A model generated the notes under the pieces. The model did not search any database. It saw nothing but the letters and a program-made list of their open reading frames with translations, and was not told the DNA's origin. Made by a program: the position numbers and the translations under genes. Positions 14,908-24,500 of a stretch of DNA of 64,000 nt are shown here, one piece after another; within the stretch, counting starts at the first letter, position 1, and each line of letters begins with the position of its first letter. Source of the stretch: CAMBDS01 sp964355675 (lineage in GTDB: Bacteria > Electryoneota > AABM5-125-24 > Hatepunaeales > Hatepunaeaceae); contig CAYHEC010000007.1 of NCBI GenBank assembly GCA_964355675.1, positions 1 to 64,000 on the forward strand. Reading direction: 5' to 3'.

Positions 14908-17900
14908 ATGAAAACAACATCACTCATCATACCGTTGAAAAACGGTATCTTCTGCCTCCTCGCGGCGGCACTCGTTTTGGGGGTGGTGCAGGTCGGTTTG
15001 GGACAGCATTGGAGGCCAGATCAGAACGATGCCAACATGAGCGTTCTCGTCGAAGAAGGTCTCATAAACGACCAACAAATGATTACAAACGATGAAGTAG
15101 GCTGCTTTACACCCGCAGGGCTTTGCGCAGGAGCGACGACTGTTAATGATGACGGTTTTCCTATAGGAATTGCTGCGTGGGGGGACCGTCAGGATCAGCA
15201 AGGAATTAATGGGTTCGTAAATAATGAACAAATTGCATTCCGCCTGTGGGACCATAGATCTAGACGTGAGATTCAAGCTGACGCCGAGGTAGTTTTTGGC
15301 GAAGCGGTTTACCATAGAGATGATCTTGTAATAGTGTCATTAAGCGGGGACTTAGGAGAGGCTATACCAGCCATTTATATATCTGATAATCCAATGGATT
15401 TTGGCTCAGTCACTGTCGGCGAATCCGAAACCTTGACAATTGAGGTAAGTAGCATAGGTGGCGAAACTCTAATAATAGAGAGTATAGAATCGGACAACCA
15501 AAATTACCATCCGCCTGAATTAGGAGAAAATCACGAGATCGCGAACGGAGATAGTGAGGAATGGGATTTTGTTTTCGCACCAGAAGAGTTTGGCGATCAT
15601 CAAGCGGTTTTTACTATCAGGACAAATGCCAGGAACTTTCCGAATGGCGTAATAACTATCGAAGCTCAGGGCCGCGGAATGGGATCCGAAATCTTTTTGG
15701 ATGCCAATGAATTGGAATTTGGTTATGTTCATATTGGATATACACGTCCTCGTGTCACCGAGGTATCGAATGAAGGTGATCAAGATCTTGTGATCGAGAG
15801 AATTCGGAGCAACAATGCGTCATTTAGATATCCTGATTTGGAAGCAGGGCATACTATCTCGCCTGGATCCTCGGAAGAATGGACATTCACATATGCACCA
15901 GAAGCCGAGGGTGAAGAAGAAGCGACTATTAGCATTTTGTGTAATGCGGCAAATGTGGCAAACGGTTCGATAGACATTCACGCTTTGGGATTTGGACTGT
16001 CACGAACGCTCAGAGTTCCATCATTATTCCAAACAATACAGAGCGCAATTGACGCTTCTATTGACGGTGACACCGTGCTTGTCGCGTCAGGCACATACAC
16101 AGAGAACATCAACTTCATCGGGAAGGATATCTCGGTCGTAGGGGATCCCGAAGATCCTTCACGCGTCATCATTGACGGCAACGGCGACCGCTGTGTCTAT
16201 TTTTCCAATGGAGAGACCCGCTCAGCCATCTTGACCGGTTTCACGATTCAGAATGGTGTGGCCAATTATGGCGGGGCTGGCGGCACTTCCGGCGGAGGTA
16301 TCAGGTGCAACAATTCGAGCCCTACTCTCAGCCATTTGATTGTTCGAAATAACCGTGCTGAATGGGGTGGAGGTCTCGATATAGACTATGACAATTCCTC
16401 ACCTTTAGTTGAAACCCTGCTCTTCTACGGTAATCAGGCATCTGTGTGTGGTGGAGCAATCATGATCTATCATTGCCAACCCACGCTGAAGCACCTGACG
16501 ATATTCAGCAACAGCGACGGAAACGGCGGCGGGGCTATCTTCCAGCAAGGATCTCAAGTATCGCTGTCCAATTCGATTGCTTATGGCAATTCTCCAAGCC
16601 AGATCGGCGGTAATGATGGAGGACCCTATGACGATGGCGGAACCTTAGACGCTCGATTCTGCGACATCCAAGGCGGCTACAACGGCAACGGCAACATCTC
16701 CTCCGACCCCCTCTTCTTCGATCCTGACAACGGTGATTTCCACCTGCAAGTCACTTCTCCCTGCATCGACGCCGGAAATCCGGAGGCGGAACTCGATCCT
16801 GACAATACCCGCGCCGATATGGGAGCCTACTACGTCCATCAGACCTTCCACTACATAGCCTTAAGGCAGGGCTGGAATCTGCTTTCGTCCTTCAACCAGC
16901 CGCGCATTGCTGCCATGCCTACCGTCTGGTCGGAGATCGTCGCGCGAGGCAATCTCTTCATGTCGAAAAACCAAGCCGGGCAGTTTTATATGCCGGGAGC
17001 CTTCAATAATATGGCTCCCTGGGATGTCAGGCAGGGTTACATGGCGAAGCTGAATGAGGCTGATACTCTGGTGATTGTCAATGTGCCGACAGATGTCGGC
17101 ACTACTATCCCACTGAGGCAGGGCTGGAACATGGCGGCGTACTTCCCGGAGGAGGAGCTTGACGTGCGCGACGCTTTCGCCAATATCATAGACGACCTCA
17201 TTATCGTCAAGAACATCGAAGGGCAGTTCTTCATTCCAGCACGAGGCTTCAATAATATGGCGCTATTGCGTCGGGGCAAGGGGTATCAGGTGAATGTGGC
17301 GCAGGCGGTGGAGTTGGTTTATCCGGCGGGGCAGCGGCGCGTTGCTTCCGTCACCCCCCCGTCTCGCTCTGCTTCCGTCACCCCCCCGCGGGTGACGGCG
17401 AATGGAAAAGTCTCCGCCGACGACAGGGCGTCGGCGGAAGAAGTGACGCACTTCCAGCCGGTAGAGATGACCGGCGGGAATATGAGCGTGCTTCTCACTA
17501 CTCTCATACCGGCGAAAGCCGGTATCCAGTCCGATGAAATCGGCGCGTTCACAGCGAAAGGGCTGTGCGTTGGTAGCACCGGCGTCTCCGCCGGTCAGAC
17601 CACCACAGAGGGCGGTGCTACCGTTATTGGATTGGCCGTTTGGGCTGACGATCCCACCACCCCCGAAATCGATGGAGCAGTCGAAGGGGAGGCTTTGGGC
17701 TTTAGGCTTTGGGATGGAACGAGCGAGAGGATATTAAACACATCCGTACAACAGGCGTCCCTGCCTGTTAAGACTAATAGACAGGAAGCCCTGCCTGTTA
17801 TGGCTAATAGACAGGCGGGGACGCCTGTCGTACGGTTTGAAAAGGATGGGTTTGCAATGGGAGAAGCCAATCTTGGAGGGGTATTGAGCCCCGCTGTTCC

Positions 17901-18165
17901 GGCGAGCTTCGCCTTTCATGGCGCCTACCCCAATCCCTTCAATAGTTCAACCATCATCAGCTACGAATTACCGAAAGTAGCTGACCTCAGCCTCGAAGTA
18001 ATCGATTTACAAGGTCGAGCGCTGACCATTGTTGCAAAGCCGCATCAATTGGCGGGCTCATATTCAGTCAGATGGGACGCGGCTGATTTTCCAGCGGGAG
18101 TATATATCCTTCGGCTGAGGGCTGGTGAGGATGCTTCTATCCGGAAGGTGGTTTTGGTGAGGTAG
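14908..18165 (+). CDS. large secreted protein: HYDIN-type, beta-helix, GWN and sorting domains
   Basis: A 1,085-residue secreted protein. The signal peptide (MKTTSLIIPLKNGIFCLLAA) is the template of the four leaders upstream. AAAGGTCAG precedes the ATG at 14,908. Order of domains: an N-terminal domain with NMSVLVEEG and AAWGDR; two HYDIN/choice-of-anchor-D beta domains (about 165-370, each starting DFGSVTVGES/EFGYVHIGYT); a parallel beta-helix of the right-handed pectate-lyase type (about 370-620, FQTIQSAIDASIDGDTVLVA); one GWN module (about 640-800); a NMSVLL domain; and the sorting domain (AYPNPFNSSTIISYELP). Palindromic repeats of intergenic type lie in frame in several loops between 17,338 and 17,840. 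A cell-surface role is likely; the target is unknown. Confidence 0.88.
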   Translation: MKTTSLIIPLKNGIFCLLAAALVLGVVQVGLGQHWRPDQNDANMSVLVEEGLINDQQMITNDEVGCFTPAGLCAGATTVNDDGFPIGIAAWGDRQDQQGINGFVNNEQIAFRLWDHRSRREIQADAEVVFGEAVYHRDDLVIVSLSGDLGEAIPAIYISDNPMDFGSVTVGESETLTIEVSSIGGETLIIESIESDNQNYHPPELGENHEIANGDSEEWDFVFAPEEFGDHQAVFTIRTNARNFPNGVITIEAQGRGMGSEIFLDANELEFGYVHIGYTRPRVTEVSNEGDQDLVIERIRSNNASFRYPDLEAGHTISPGSSEEWTFTYAPEAEGEEEATISILCNAANVANGSIDIHALGFGLSRTLRVPSLFQTIQSAIDASIDGDTVLVASGTYTENINFIGKDISVVGDPEDPSRVIIDGNGDRCVYFSNGETRSAILTGFTIQNGVANYGGAGGTSGGGIRCNNSSPTLSHLIVRNNRAEWGGGLDIDYDNSSPLVETLLFYGNQASVCGGAIMIYHCQPTLKHLTIFSNSDGNGGGAIFQQGSQVSLSNSIAYGNSPSQIGGNDGGPYDDGGTLDARFCDIQGGYNGNGNISSDPLFFDPDNGDFHLQVTSPCIDAGNPEAELDPDNTRADMGAYYVHQTFHYIALRQGWNLLSSFNQPRIAAMPTVWSEIVARGNLFMSKNQAGQFYMPGAFNNMAPWDVRQGYMAKLNEADTLVIVNVPTDVGTTIPLRQGWNMAAYFPEEELDVRDAFANIIDDLIIVKNIEGQFFIPARGFNNMALLRRGKGYQVNVAQAVELVYPAGQRRVASVTPPSRSASVTPPRVTANGKVSADDRASAEEVTHFQPVEMTGGNMSVLLTTLIPAKAGIQSDEIGAFTAKGLCVGSTGVSAGQTTTEGGATVIGLAVWADDPTTPEIDGAVEGEALGFRLWDGTSERILNTSVQQASLPVKTNRQEALPVMANRQAGTPVVRFEKDGFAMGEANLGGVLSPAVPASFAFHGAYPNPFNSSTIISYELPKVADLSLEVIDLQGRALTIVAKPHQLAGSYSVRWDAADFPAGVYILRLRAGEDASIRKVVLVR

Positions 18166-18196
18166 GGTTGAGTTTAGAATTATGAATTGTGAATTG

Positions 18197-18228
18197 CGCA
18201 GGCGGACAATGTCCGCCTGCGTTTTTTT
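18197..18228 (+). terminator. Rho-independent terminator
   Basis: CGCAGGCGGAC, AAT, GTCCGCCTGCG (an 11-base-pair stem) followed by seven T. It ends transcription of the 14,908 gene; the next gene converges from the other strand. Confidence 0.9.
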
Positions 18229-18235
18229 AGCGGAT

Positions 18236-20431
18236 TTATCTGATAAGTAGCACCTTCCGAACTACTGATTGATCCACAGCCTCTAACCTGACCACATAGA
18301 GGCCGCTCCCCACCCCCGCTCCATCCCAGACGATTTTGTGCTCGCCAACTCCGTACGACAGGCGTCCCTGCCTGTCAAGAAAATCCACCACAAGCCTGCC
18401 CTGAAGGTCGTAGATGGCAAGGCGTAGGGGCGCATTGCCGTGCGCTCCTGTCGAGAAGGCGATGGTGGTCGAGGAATTGAACGGATTCGGCGCGACACTA
18501 AGGAAAGCCGCGCTCGGTACGGCGGGGCTCCGTACCCGCCAATCCCCAACTTCCAACTCCCCCACTGTCACTTCCCACGTCACCGTATCCGCCTCAACCG
18601 AATCAGCCACAACGACCTGCACGAGGTGAGGCGGACAGCTGTCCGCCTCACCAAAGAACCGCCACTCCAGCATCGTCTCGTCAAACCGCTCAACCTCCCC
18701 ATCGACCAGCCACGTAATAGAAAGGCTGTCATTTTCAGGCTCGCTCGGAACGACCTCGAAACGAACGAGGCTGTCGGGCAAGACTTCAAGCGTGATGTCC
18801 TCCGGCGCAAAGCTCCAGATTGCTCCCTTGACTGACACATTCCAGACGACCGCGTCGCTCGACTGCTCGCGGTAAGCCAGCCCCTCTACGGCGTAATTCC
18901 CGGACTGGAGGAAAGCGATGGTAGCACCGGCGTCTCTGCCGGTCTCTTCGGGCTGTGGATTATCCAGATTAGTCTTTGTCCAGAGAAATTGCACGTCGTC
19001 GTTACCGCCTGTAGCGGCCACGGAATCGATTGTAAAATCAACGGCAACTCCTCGGCGGATGGTGAGGTTGAGTGTGTCTGGGGAATGGGATTGGATGTAG
19101 AGGTCGGTGACGGTAACGTGCCAGGTTACTTTATCGAAACCCGTAGAATCGCTTACGGTGCAGCATACTGAATCAATACCAATGTTATCGAATTGAAGGT
19201 CTGTCTGGCTATCATCCTCTTCGAGTTCACGATTATTTCGATTCCAACTGTAAAACAGTGAATCATTTTGAAGATCTCCAGCAATTACGGAAAACTGAAG
19301 AACATCACCTATTAATGCTGAAATATTATTATTAGAAGGCAGGTAAGATAAAATCCTTGGTGATGAAATATCGGGCTGAATCTTGATGAGTAATCCTTCA
19401 ACAACCCCTCGCGTGCCAACTGCATAAGCAAATCCGTCGGAGTCTGTAATTATAGATGTCCATCCTCCAGAGGGTAAATTGCCATCTTCATTTTCATTCC
19501 TCTGCCACATATAATTTCCATTTTGATCAACTCTTACAATGAGATGTGTAGATTGACCGAGGTATCCTCCACCGAAAGTAAATCCACCGTCAGGTAAAAT
19601 TGCGACAGCAGACATATCGAAAAATTGGTTGAATTCTCGGCGCCATCTTAATTCACCATTCTGTTCGATCCGAATTGCCAAAAAGCGACCCGAATTACCA
19701 CCGCAAGCCATAAATCCATCACCATTGCACGATATCAATGAAAACAATGGACCTTCACCATGTTGCCAAGATTCGACAAGTTCACCTGTTTCATTTAGTT
19801 TACAGACTAAACTTTCTCGCCAACCAACCGTCATGAACCCACCATCGATCTCTCGGATTGACTGAAATCTTAGATAACGATATTCGTTATGGATATGCTC
19901 CCATATAACATTCCCGTCTAAATCAATTTTTGTAATATATGCAAATGTGCCACCCATTGATTGAGTTTGTCCACATGCAACCAAATTTCCATCCTTCAAC
20001 TCAATAACTGCATAACAATCACCACTTGCAATCCGCCTCCACCAAATTAGTTCACCGTCAGAATTAGTTCTAATGACTGCAAATCCTCGTTCAACTTCAG
20101 CACTTTGGATTAGTCCCCCCATCACATAGCCACCGTCATCTGTTTGTATCACACTTCGCGCAACAGAACGCGATGAATTCAAATCCCTTGGGAAAGCATT
20201 TTCAAAAATTATATCTCCTTGCTCATCTGCAACTATCAACCAGAAATAGAAACCGCGAAAGCCAGTCTGGCCAGTCATAGCAAACCCGCCTTCTGCTCTG
20301 GGGCAAATATCATTGATTCTGCCATAATCTTCAAGGAGTCCCCTATATGTCCGTCTCCATTCATTTGGAGGTTGGGCGACGGTGTCCAAAGTTATTATTA
20401 GCATCATGGCAAGCGTTACAAGTATTTTCAT
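18236..20431 (-). CDS. secreted beta-propeller-like protein with type IX sorting domain
   Basis: A 731-residue protein on the minus strand with a signal peptide (MKILVTLAMMLIITLDTVAQ). Residues 30 to about 360 are repeats of about 50 residues, each with a DGGYVMGG/GNLVACGQT/DGGFTFGGGY strand. This is the bacterial delta-60/propeller type seen in surface proteins. Three Ig-like segments follow (for example SLFYSWNRNNRELEEDDSQ), each ending TWHVTVTDL, VWNVSVKG or TWEVTVGEL. The sorting domain (VAPNPFNSSTTIAFSTG) closes the protein. Its sorting domain has two in-frame palindromic repeats (GAHGNAPLR and DRQGRLSYG). The function is unknown. Confidence 0.85.
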   Translation of the reverse strand: MKILVTLAMMLIITLDTVAQPPNEWRRTYRGLLEDYGRINDICPRAEGGFAMTGQTGFRGFYFWLIVADEQGDIIFENAFPRDLNSSRSVARSVIQTDDGGYVMGGLIQSAEVERGFAVIRTNSDGELIWWRRIASGDCYAVIELKDGNLVACGQTQSMGGTFAYITKIDLDGNVIWEHIHNEYRYLRFQSIREIDGGFMTVGWRESLVCKLNETGELVESWQHGEGPLFSLISCNGDGFMACGGNSGRFLAIRIEQNGELRWRREFNQFFDMSAVAILPDGGFTFGGGYLGQSTHLIVRVDQNGNYMWQRNENEDGNLPSGGWTSIITDSDGFAYAVGTRGVVEGLLIKIQPDISSPRILSYLPSNNNISALIGDVLQFSVIAGDLQNDSLFYSWNRNNRELEEDDSQTDLQFDNIGIDSVCCTVSDSTGFDKVTWHVTVTDLYIQSHSPDTLNLTIRRGVAVDFTIDSVAATGGNDDVQFLWTKTNLDNPQPEETGRDAGATIAFLQSGNYAVEGLAYREQSSDAVVWNVSVKGAIWSFAPEDITLEVLPDSLVRFEVVPSEPENDSLSITWLVDGEVERFDETMLEWRFFGEADSCPPHLVQVVVADSVEADTVTWEVTVGELEVGDWRVRSPAVPSAAFLSVAPNPFNSSTTIAFSTGAHGNAPLRLAIYDLQGRLVVDFLDRQGRLSYGVGEHKIVWDGAGVGSGLYVVRLEAVDQSVVRKVLLIR

Positions 20432-20465
20432 ATTTTCTCCCTTATTAGTAAATAATTCTAGCGTT

Positions 20466-20497
20466 GCTGGGGCAGAGTAATCGTTTGCTCTGCCCCC
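20466..20497 (-). terminator. hairpin after the 20,540 gene
   Basis: GGGGCAGAG and CTCTGCCCC pair around TAATCGTTTG in the 108-base gap between two minus-strand genes. No T run follows, so termination is only possible. Confidence 0.4.
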
Positions 20498-20539
20498 TGT
20501 AACGCAGGTTAGTATTTAATTATTAAGATCATCAACAAA

Positions 20540-20926
20540 CTAAGTAAAGCTGGTTGTTGACCAAGATTGCATCGCTGTAGGATTTGGTTCACCCGGAAAA
20601 TCGAGCCAGAGCGGCTCTGGATCAATCAGGAGTTGCCATGAGTCATAATCAATTTCCGCATCCAATCCGGTAGCTATTTTGTAAATTCCACTGCCGATCT
20701 CATCAACAGCACCCGCCTCGACTGGTTCGTTATCTAAGAATAACGTATAGTGCAGAATATCTTGTAGCCCAGAAACTGTACTAAAATCGCCAACATCTTT
20801 GACCGAAATAGAAATCTCGGTATCCGCCCTTGCCTCCTTCGGCGTTGGCCAGACCAGCACCCCCACGACGATTGCAACTATTGCGACCAGCCCGATCAGG
20901 GCTCCGAAACGTAATTTGTTCTTCAT
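20540..20926 (-). CDS. small exported or membrane-anchored protein
   Basis: About 128 residues. The start MKNKLRFGALIG is chosen because GGAGGAAGCA lies right before it; an in-frame ATG four codons upstream overlaps that site. Residues 8-28 (GALIGLVAIVAIVVGVLVW) are one hydrophobic segment, followed by PTPKEARA, either a signal-peptidase site or an anchor. The rest is acidic, with a short beta domain (ISISVKDVGDFSTVSGLQDI, TLFLDNEPVEAGAVDEI). No family is recognised. It lies 108 bases upstream of the propeller-type secreted protein and may be cotranscribed with it. Confidence 0.65.
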   Translation of the reverse strand: MKNKLRFGALIGLVAIVAIVVGVLVWPTPKEARADTEISISVKDVGDFSTVSGLQDILHYTLFLDNEPVEAGAVDEIGSGIYKIATGLDAEIDYDSWQLLIDPEPLWLDFPGEPNPTAMQSWSTTSFT

Positions 20927-21001
20927 TGCTTCCTCCATTTTGTTTTTCGGACTCGATCTATTATATTGGAGGCGAGGAGAAGTCCGATTCTCTTCACTTC
21001 T

Positions 21002-21053
21002 GCCGGGCGTGCCATCTCCGCCAAGAGATAAGAGGCGCGCCCGGGCTTTTTTT
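21002..21053 (+). terminator. terminator-like hairpin with T7 tail, plus strand
   Basis: GCCGGGCGTGCC pairs with GGCGCGCCCGGGC (one wobble, one bulge), followed at once by seven T. No plus-strand gene ends nearby. Confidence 0.6.
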
Positions 21054-21104
21054 GCTACAATCTATTTCAAGCTGTCTGCCGTGGTGGGCTGGCAGCGGGT
21101 TATC

Positions 21105-21156
21105 AAAAAAAACAGAGAACCCTCGTCCGGGTGGCTTTCAAGCTCCGGCGAGGGTT
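21105..21156 (-). terminator. terminator-like hairpin with T8 tail, minus strand
   Basis: AACCCTCGTCCGG pairs with CCGGCGAGGGTT. On the minus strand the stem is followed, after five bases, by eight T (A run at 21,105-21,112). No minus-strand gene ends to its right. Confidence 0.6.
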
Positions 21157-21572
21157 TCGTAGTCTCTAAACTCCAGAGATACGGGAGAGAGTTCCACTCG
21201 TTGTATTTAATATTCAGCATAATCCAAAATGGGAAAGTTGGCACTATCGAAATAGGCAATTCACTTCCTAACCGGTCATCATCGGACGACCGTTTCTAAT
21301 ATAGACACCGGTTAGTAGTTTGTCAAGTCTTTTTAATCGGATTAGGAAATAGATTTGGTGCGAAATAAAAATAATTGGTGATAGAAAAGACGTCTGCTAC
21401 GATAAACAAGCAAGTTGGCGCTTTCCAACGCTCTTGGAACCGTTCCATCGTCCCGCCCGTGAAATATGCCACCCGGATGACAGCGTTAGGGGTTGACAAA
21501 CCATAACTTTTTACATTATATTGAGCGATACAGGAACTTACTGGACTTTGCACCCGCCGGAGACCTTTGAGT

Positions 21573-24500
21573 ATGAATTCGTGCCGATTTTTGCCCGTCA
21601 TTCTGGGAGTCTGGGGCTTGGCCGCCGCCGCGCCGGTCGAACGTAGTTCGACTTCGAACGCCGTAAAACTGCTTTCAAGCTCACATTCCCGCGTTGAGAT
21701 GGTCGTCAACTCGCTCGCCGCTACTTCCAAGCTTGCCGTTCAAGAGGGAGATACAACTCAACACTTCTCCCTTGAGGGTGAGGGGCTTGTCTATATTCCC
21801 GGTTGGCCCGTCCTCCCCTCCGTCAGCCGGTTCGTGATCGTACCTGCGGATAAGGGGCTGGAGCTTTCCGCTCGCGCCGATGAACCGAGGATCATCAAGG
21901 CAGACTTCCCGCCTACCCTCTGCCTCGATAAAGACATTTTCGCTGATGAGTCGGTCGGTGGACAAATATCGACCGTACTGAAAGTCGGCGGTGATGGTAT
22001 CTTCCCCGCGTCCATCGCGGAGATGAGCGATCCCGTTGTTATTCGCGGCGTCAGGATGGTCAAGGTGACAACCTACCCCGTGCGTTTCGATACCCACAGC
22101 AACTCGTTTCTGATCTATGACCATATTCAGGCCGAAGTTCTCTTCGACAACTCTCCCCCCGTCAACCCCGCTTTTCACGCCAACCGCATTCATCGTAGCC
22201 GGGAGTTCTTGAAATTTCTCGACGCATTAGCCATCAACAGCGACCTGCCGGGACGTGATGACCCGATGTTCGCGTCTCCCTATGTTGGGCATTACCTGAT
22301 TGTTGGCCATGCGCAGTGCATGCAGTACGCTCGACCGTTTATCGAGTGGCGGCGCAAGAGTGGCTACAAGGTCGATCAACTCTCGATCAGCGCTGACAAT
22401 GCTCTGAATGAAGCCGCAATCAGGCGGTTGATACAGGAACGTTACGACGCATATCTTCGCCAGGGGATTGACCCCTTCGACAACATCCTGCTGTTAGGCG
22501 ACCGTACAAACCACTACACAGACCCACGCCCCAACTGGATACTGGACGCATACCCATCCGAATCTGTCTGGCCAAATGGCGCCAATCATGCCGATTTCCT
22601 CTATGCAACGCTTGAGGGAGATGATCGCTATCCTGACGTGGCGTTTTCCCGGTTTGCGTCGGGAGGGCAGAACTTGATGGAACTCGCTGTTGCCAAGACA
22701 CTTGCCTACGAAGCGACGCCGTTCATGGGTGATACATCGTGGTTTCGACGGGGGGGAGCCTTGTCGCAACATTGGGGGAATAATCCGCAGTCCGCATGGC
22801 ATCCTTCGATCCACACAAACACTCGCTGGGTGGAGGAGGTTCTTAAACAAGTAGGTTATGATGATATTGTGGCTTACGAGAACTTCGATTGGGACCATGA
22901 AGGGAACGAGGTTGGACCCGTAGTTGCAGACCTGTTTAACGCTAAATCGAACATGGTGTTAGGTCGAATACAGAATAACTACTGGAGGTGGACACTTCAG
23001 GGAGTCAATGTCAATAACGTCTTTCCATTCTACATAACAGCCAGCGGGCATGGCGAAGCAACTCTTGAACTTGTATTTCGGGTGGGAACCGCTCAACAAC
23101 CAAAGGGGGCGGTTGCAACGACCTCGGGCTGGGGAGATCCTCCGACGGCGGCAACGTCGGCCTTGTTTATGGAGTATATCAAAGCGTTCCTGATCGAAAG
23201 AATGAGCTTCGGCTGGTCACGGAATTTTGCAATTATCGATATTGAGACTATTTTCCCAAATATTCGTTGCGCTTTCGGTGCAACGCTGTACAACCATGTA
23301 AAAACAGATTTTGATTTTTATGGCGATCCGGGGATCATGCCATGGTTCGGCGCTCCTCGATTGGTCCAGGCACATGTTCCGAGAAGCATTGGCCGAGATA
23401 CAAGAATGATTGAGATTTCCGTCTCGGCAGGTGATGGAGATGAACCAGTAGCTGATGCGCAAGTTACCTTTTATGATCCGGGAAACATGCCCGGCGCTCC
23501 CGACGAATATCTCCGTTATAACGATATGTTCTCGATGACTACGCGGACAGACGAACAAGGCCGGGCGAGCTTCATTTTTCCGGATGGTCATTCCTTTGAA
23601 GATGGTAGAAGTATTTTCGTGACGACAACCGGTGACAATATCAGGCCTGTATTCAACGAGATTCGCATCGCTCAGTCCGACTTTGATCCCGAAATCTCGG
23701 AATACACTCTCACAGAGAGCGAAGGAAACGGTGACGATCAGATTAATCCCGGTGAGACTTTCCGATTGGGTCTGACAGTGGCGAACAATGGCAACGAAAG
23801 ACTCGATTCCTTGGTCGGGGCTATTAACTCGCCCGTCTCATGGATCGAAGTTGTTGACGATAGCATCTTCTTCGGAGCTATCGACGCCGGAGAAACGCGG
23901 GAGGGTAATGGGAGGGCTCTCTTCAGAATTTCAGCCAGATGTCCAGACGGTCTTGCCCATGTAGATATGAAATCCGAGTTGTTGATCGATTTGTTTCTCG
24001 GCAATCATTCGAAACACACTGGGATTCAGCTTGATCCCAGAGCGCCGTGTTTTTCCTTTGATGGCCTCGAAAGGGGAAATATTGTCTCACGAGGTGAGAA
24101 TCAAGTTTCGCCAATGATAATGAATGTCGGCAGAATCGCGAGTGATCCGCTGTCAGCAACGCTTTTATCGAGGTGGATGGATATTCAGGTACTTCATCGA
24201 CCCTCCTCCTATGATCGCATCGATGTCAACCAACGGGGACAGATCACTGGTGATGCATTCCAGATAGAAGTGAGCGATCAAGTCGTTCCGGGAACGAAGT
24301 ATGACCTGATGCTGGCGTTAAGTAGCCAGTCGGGCTTTCGAGATACTGTCAGCTTTGCAATACAGGTCGAGGAGCCGGATGCCAACACTCCGACCGGACC
24401 AGATGAGTATGGTTACTTTTGCTTTGACGACACCGACGAAGGCTGGGGGGAAACGCCCTCCTATAATTGGATTGAGATCAATCCCGATGATAACAATTCT

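Larger units (their letters stand above)
20939..21572. other. gap with two opposed terminator-like hairpins
   Basis: No credible gene in this 630-base region. It holds two hairpins listed separately. It also has a short inverted repeat at 21,272-21,312 (CCGGTCATCATCGG and CACCGGTTAG arms) and a hydrophobic-rich but featureless stretch from 21,330 to 21,560. The two terminators point at each other from the two sides, which suggests a small transcript on each strand. Confidence 0.4.

Noticed and set aside
12137..14948. True integron with attC sites
   Set aside because: No integrase and no attC core (GTTRRRY) at the cassette joints; the shared unit is a coding leader, not a recombination site of known type.
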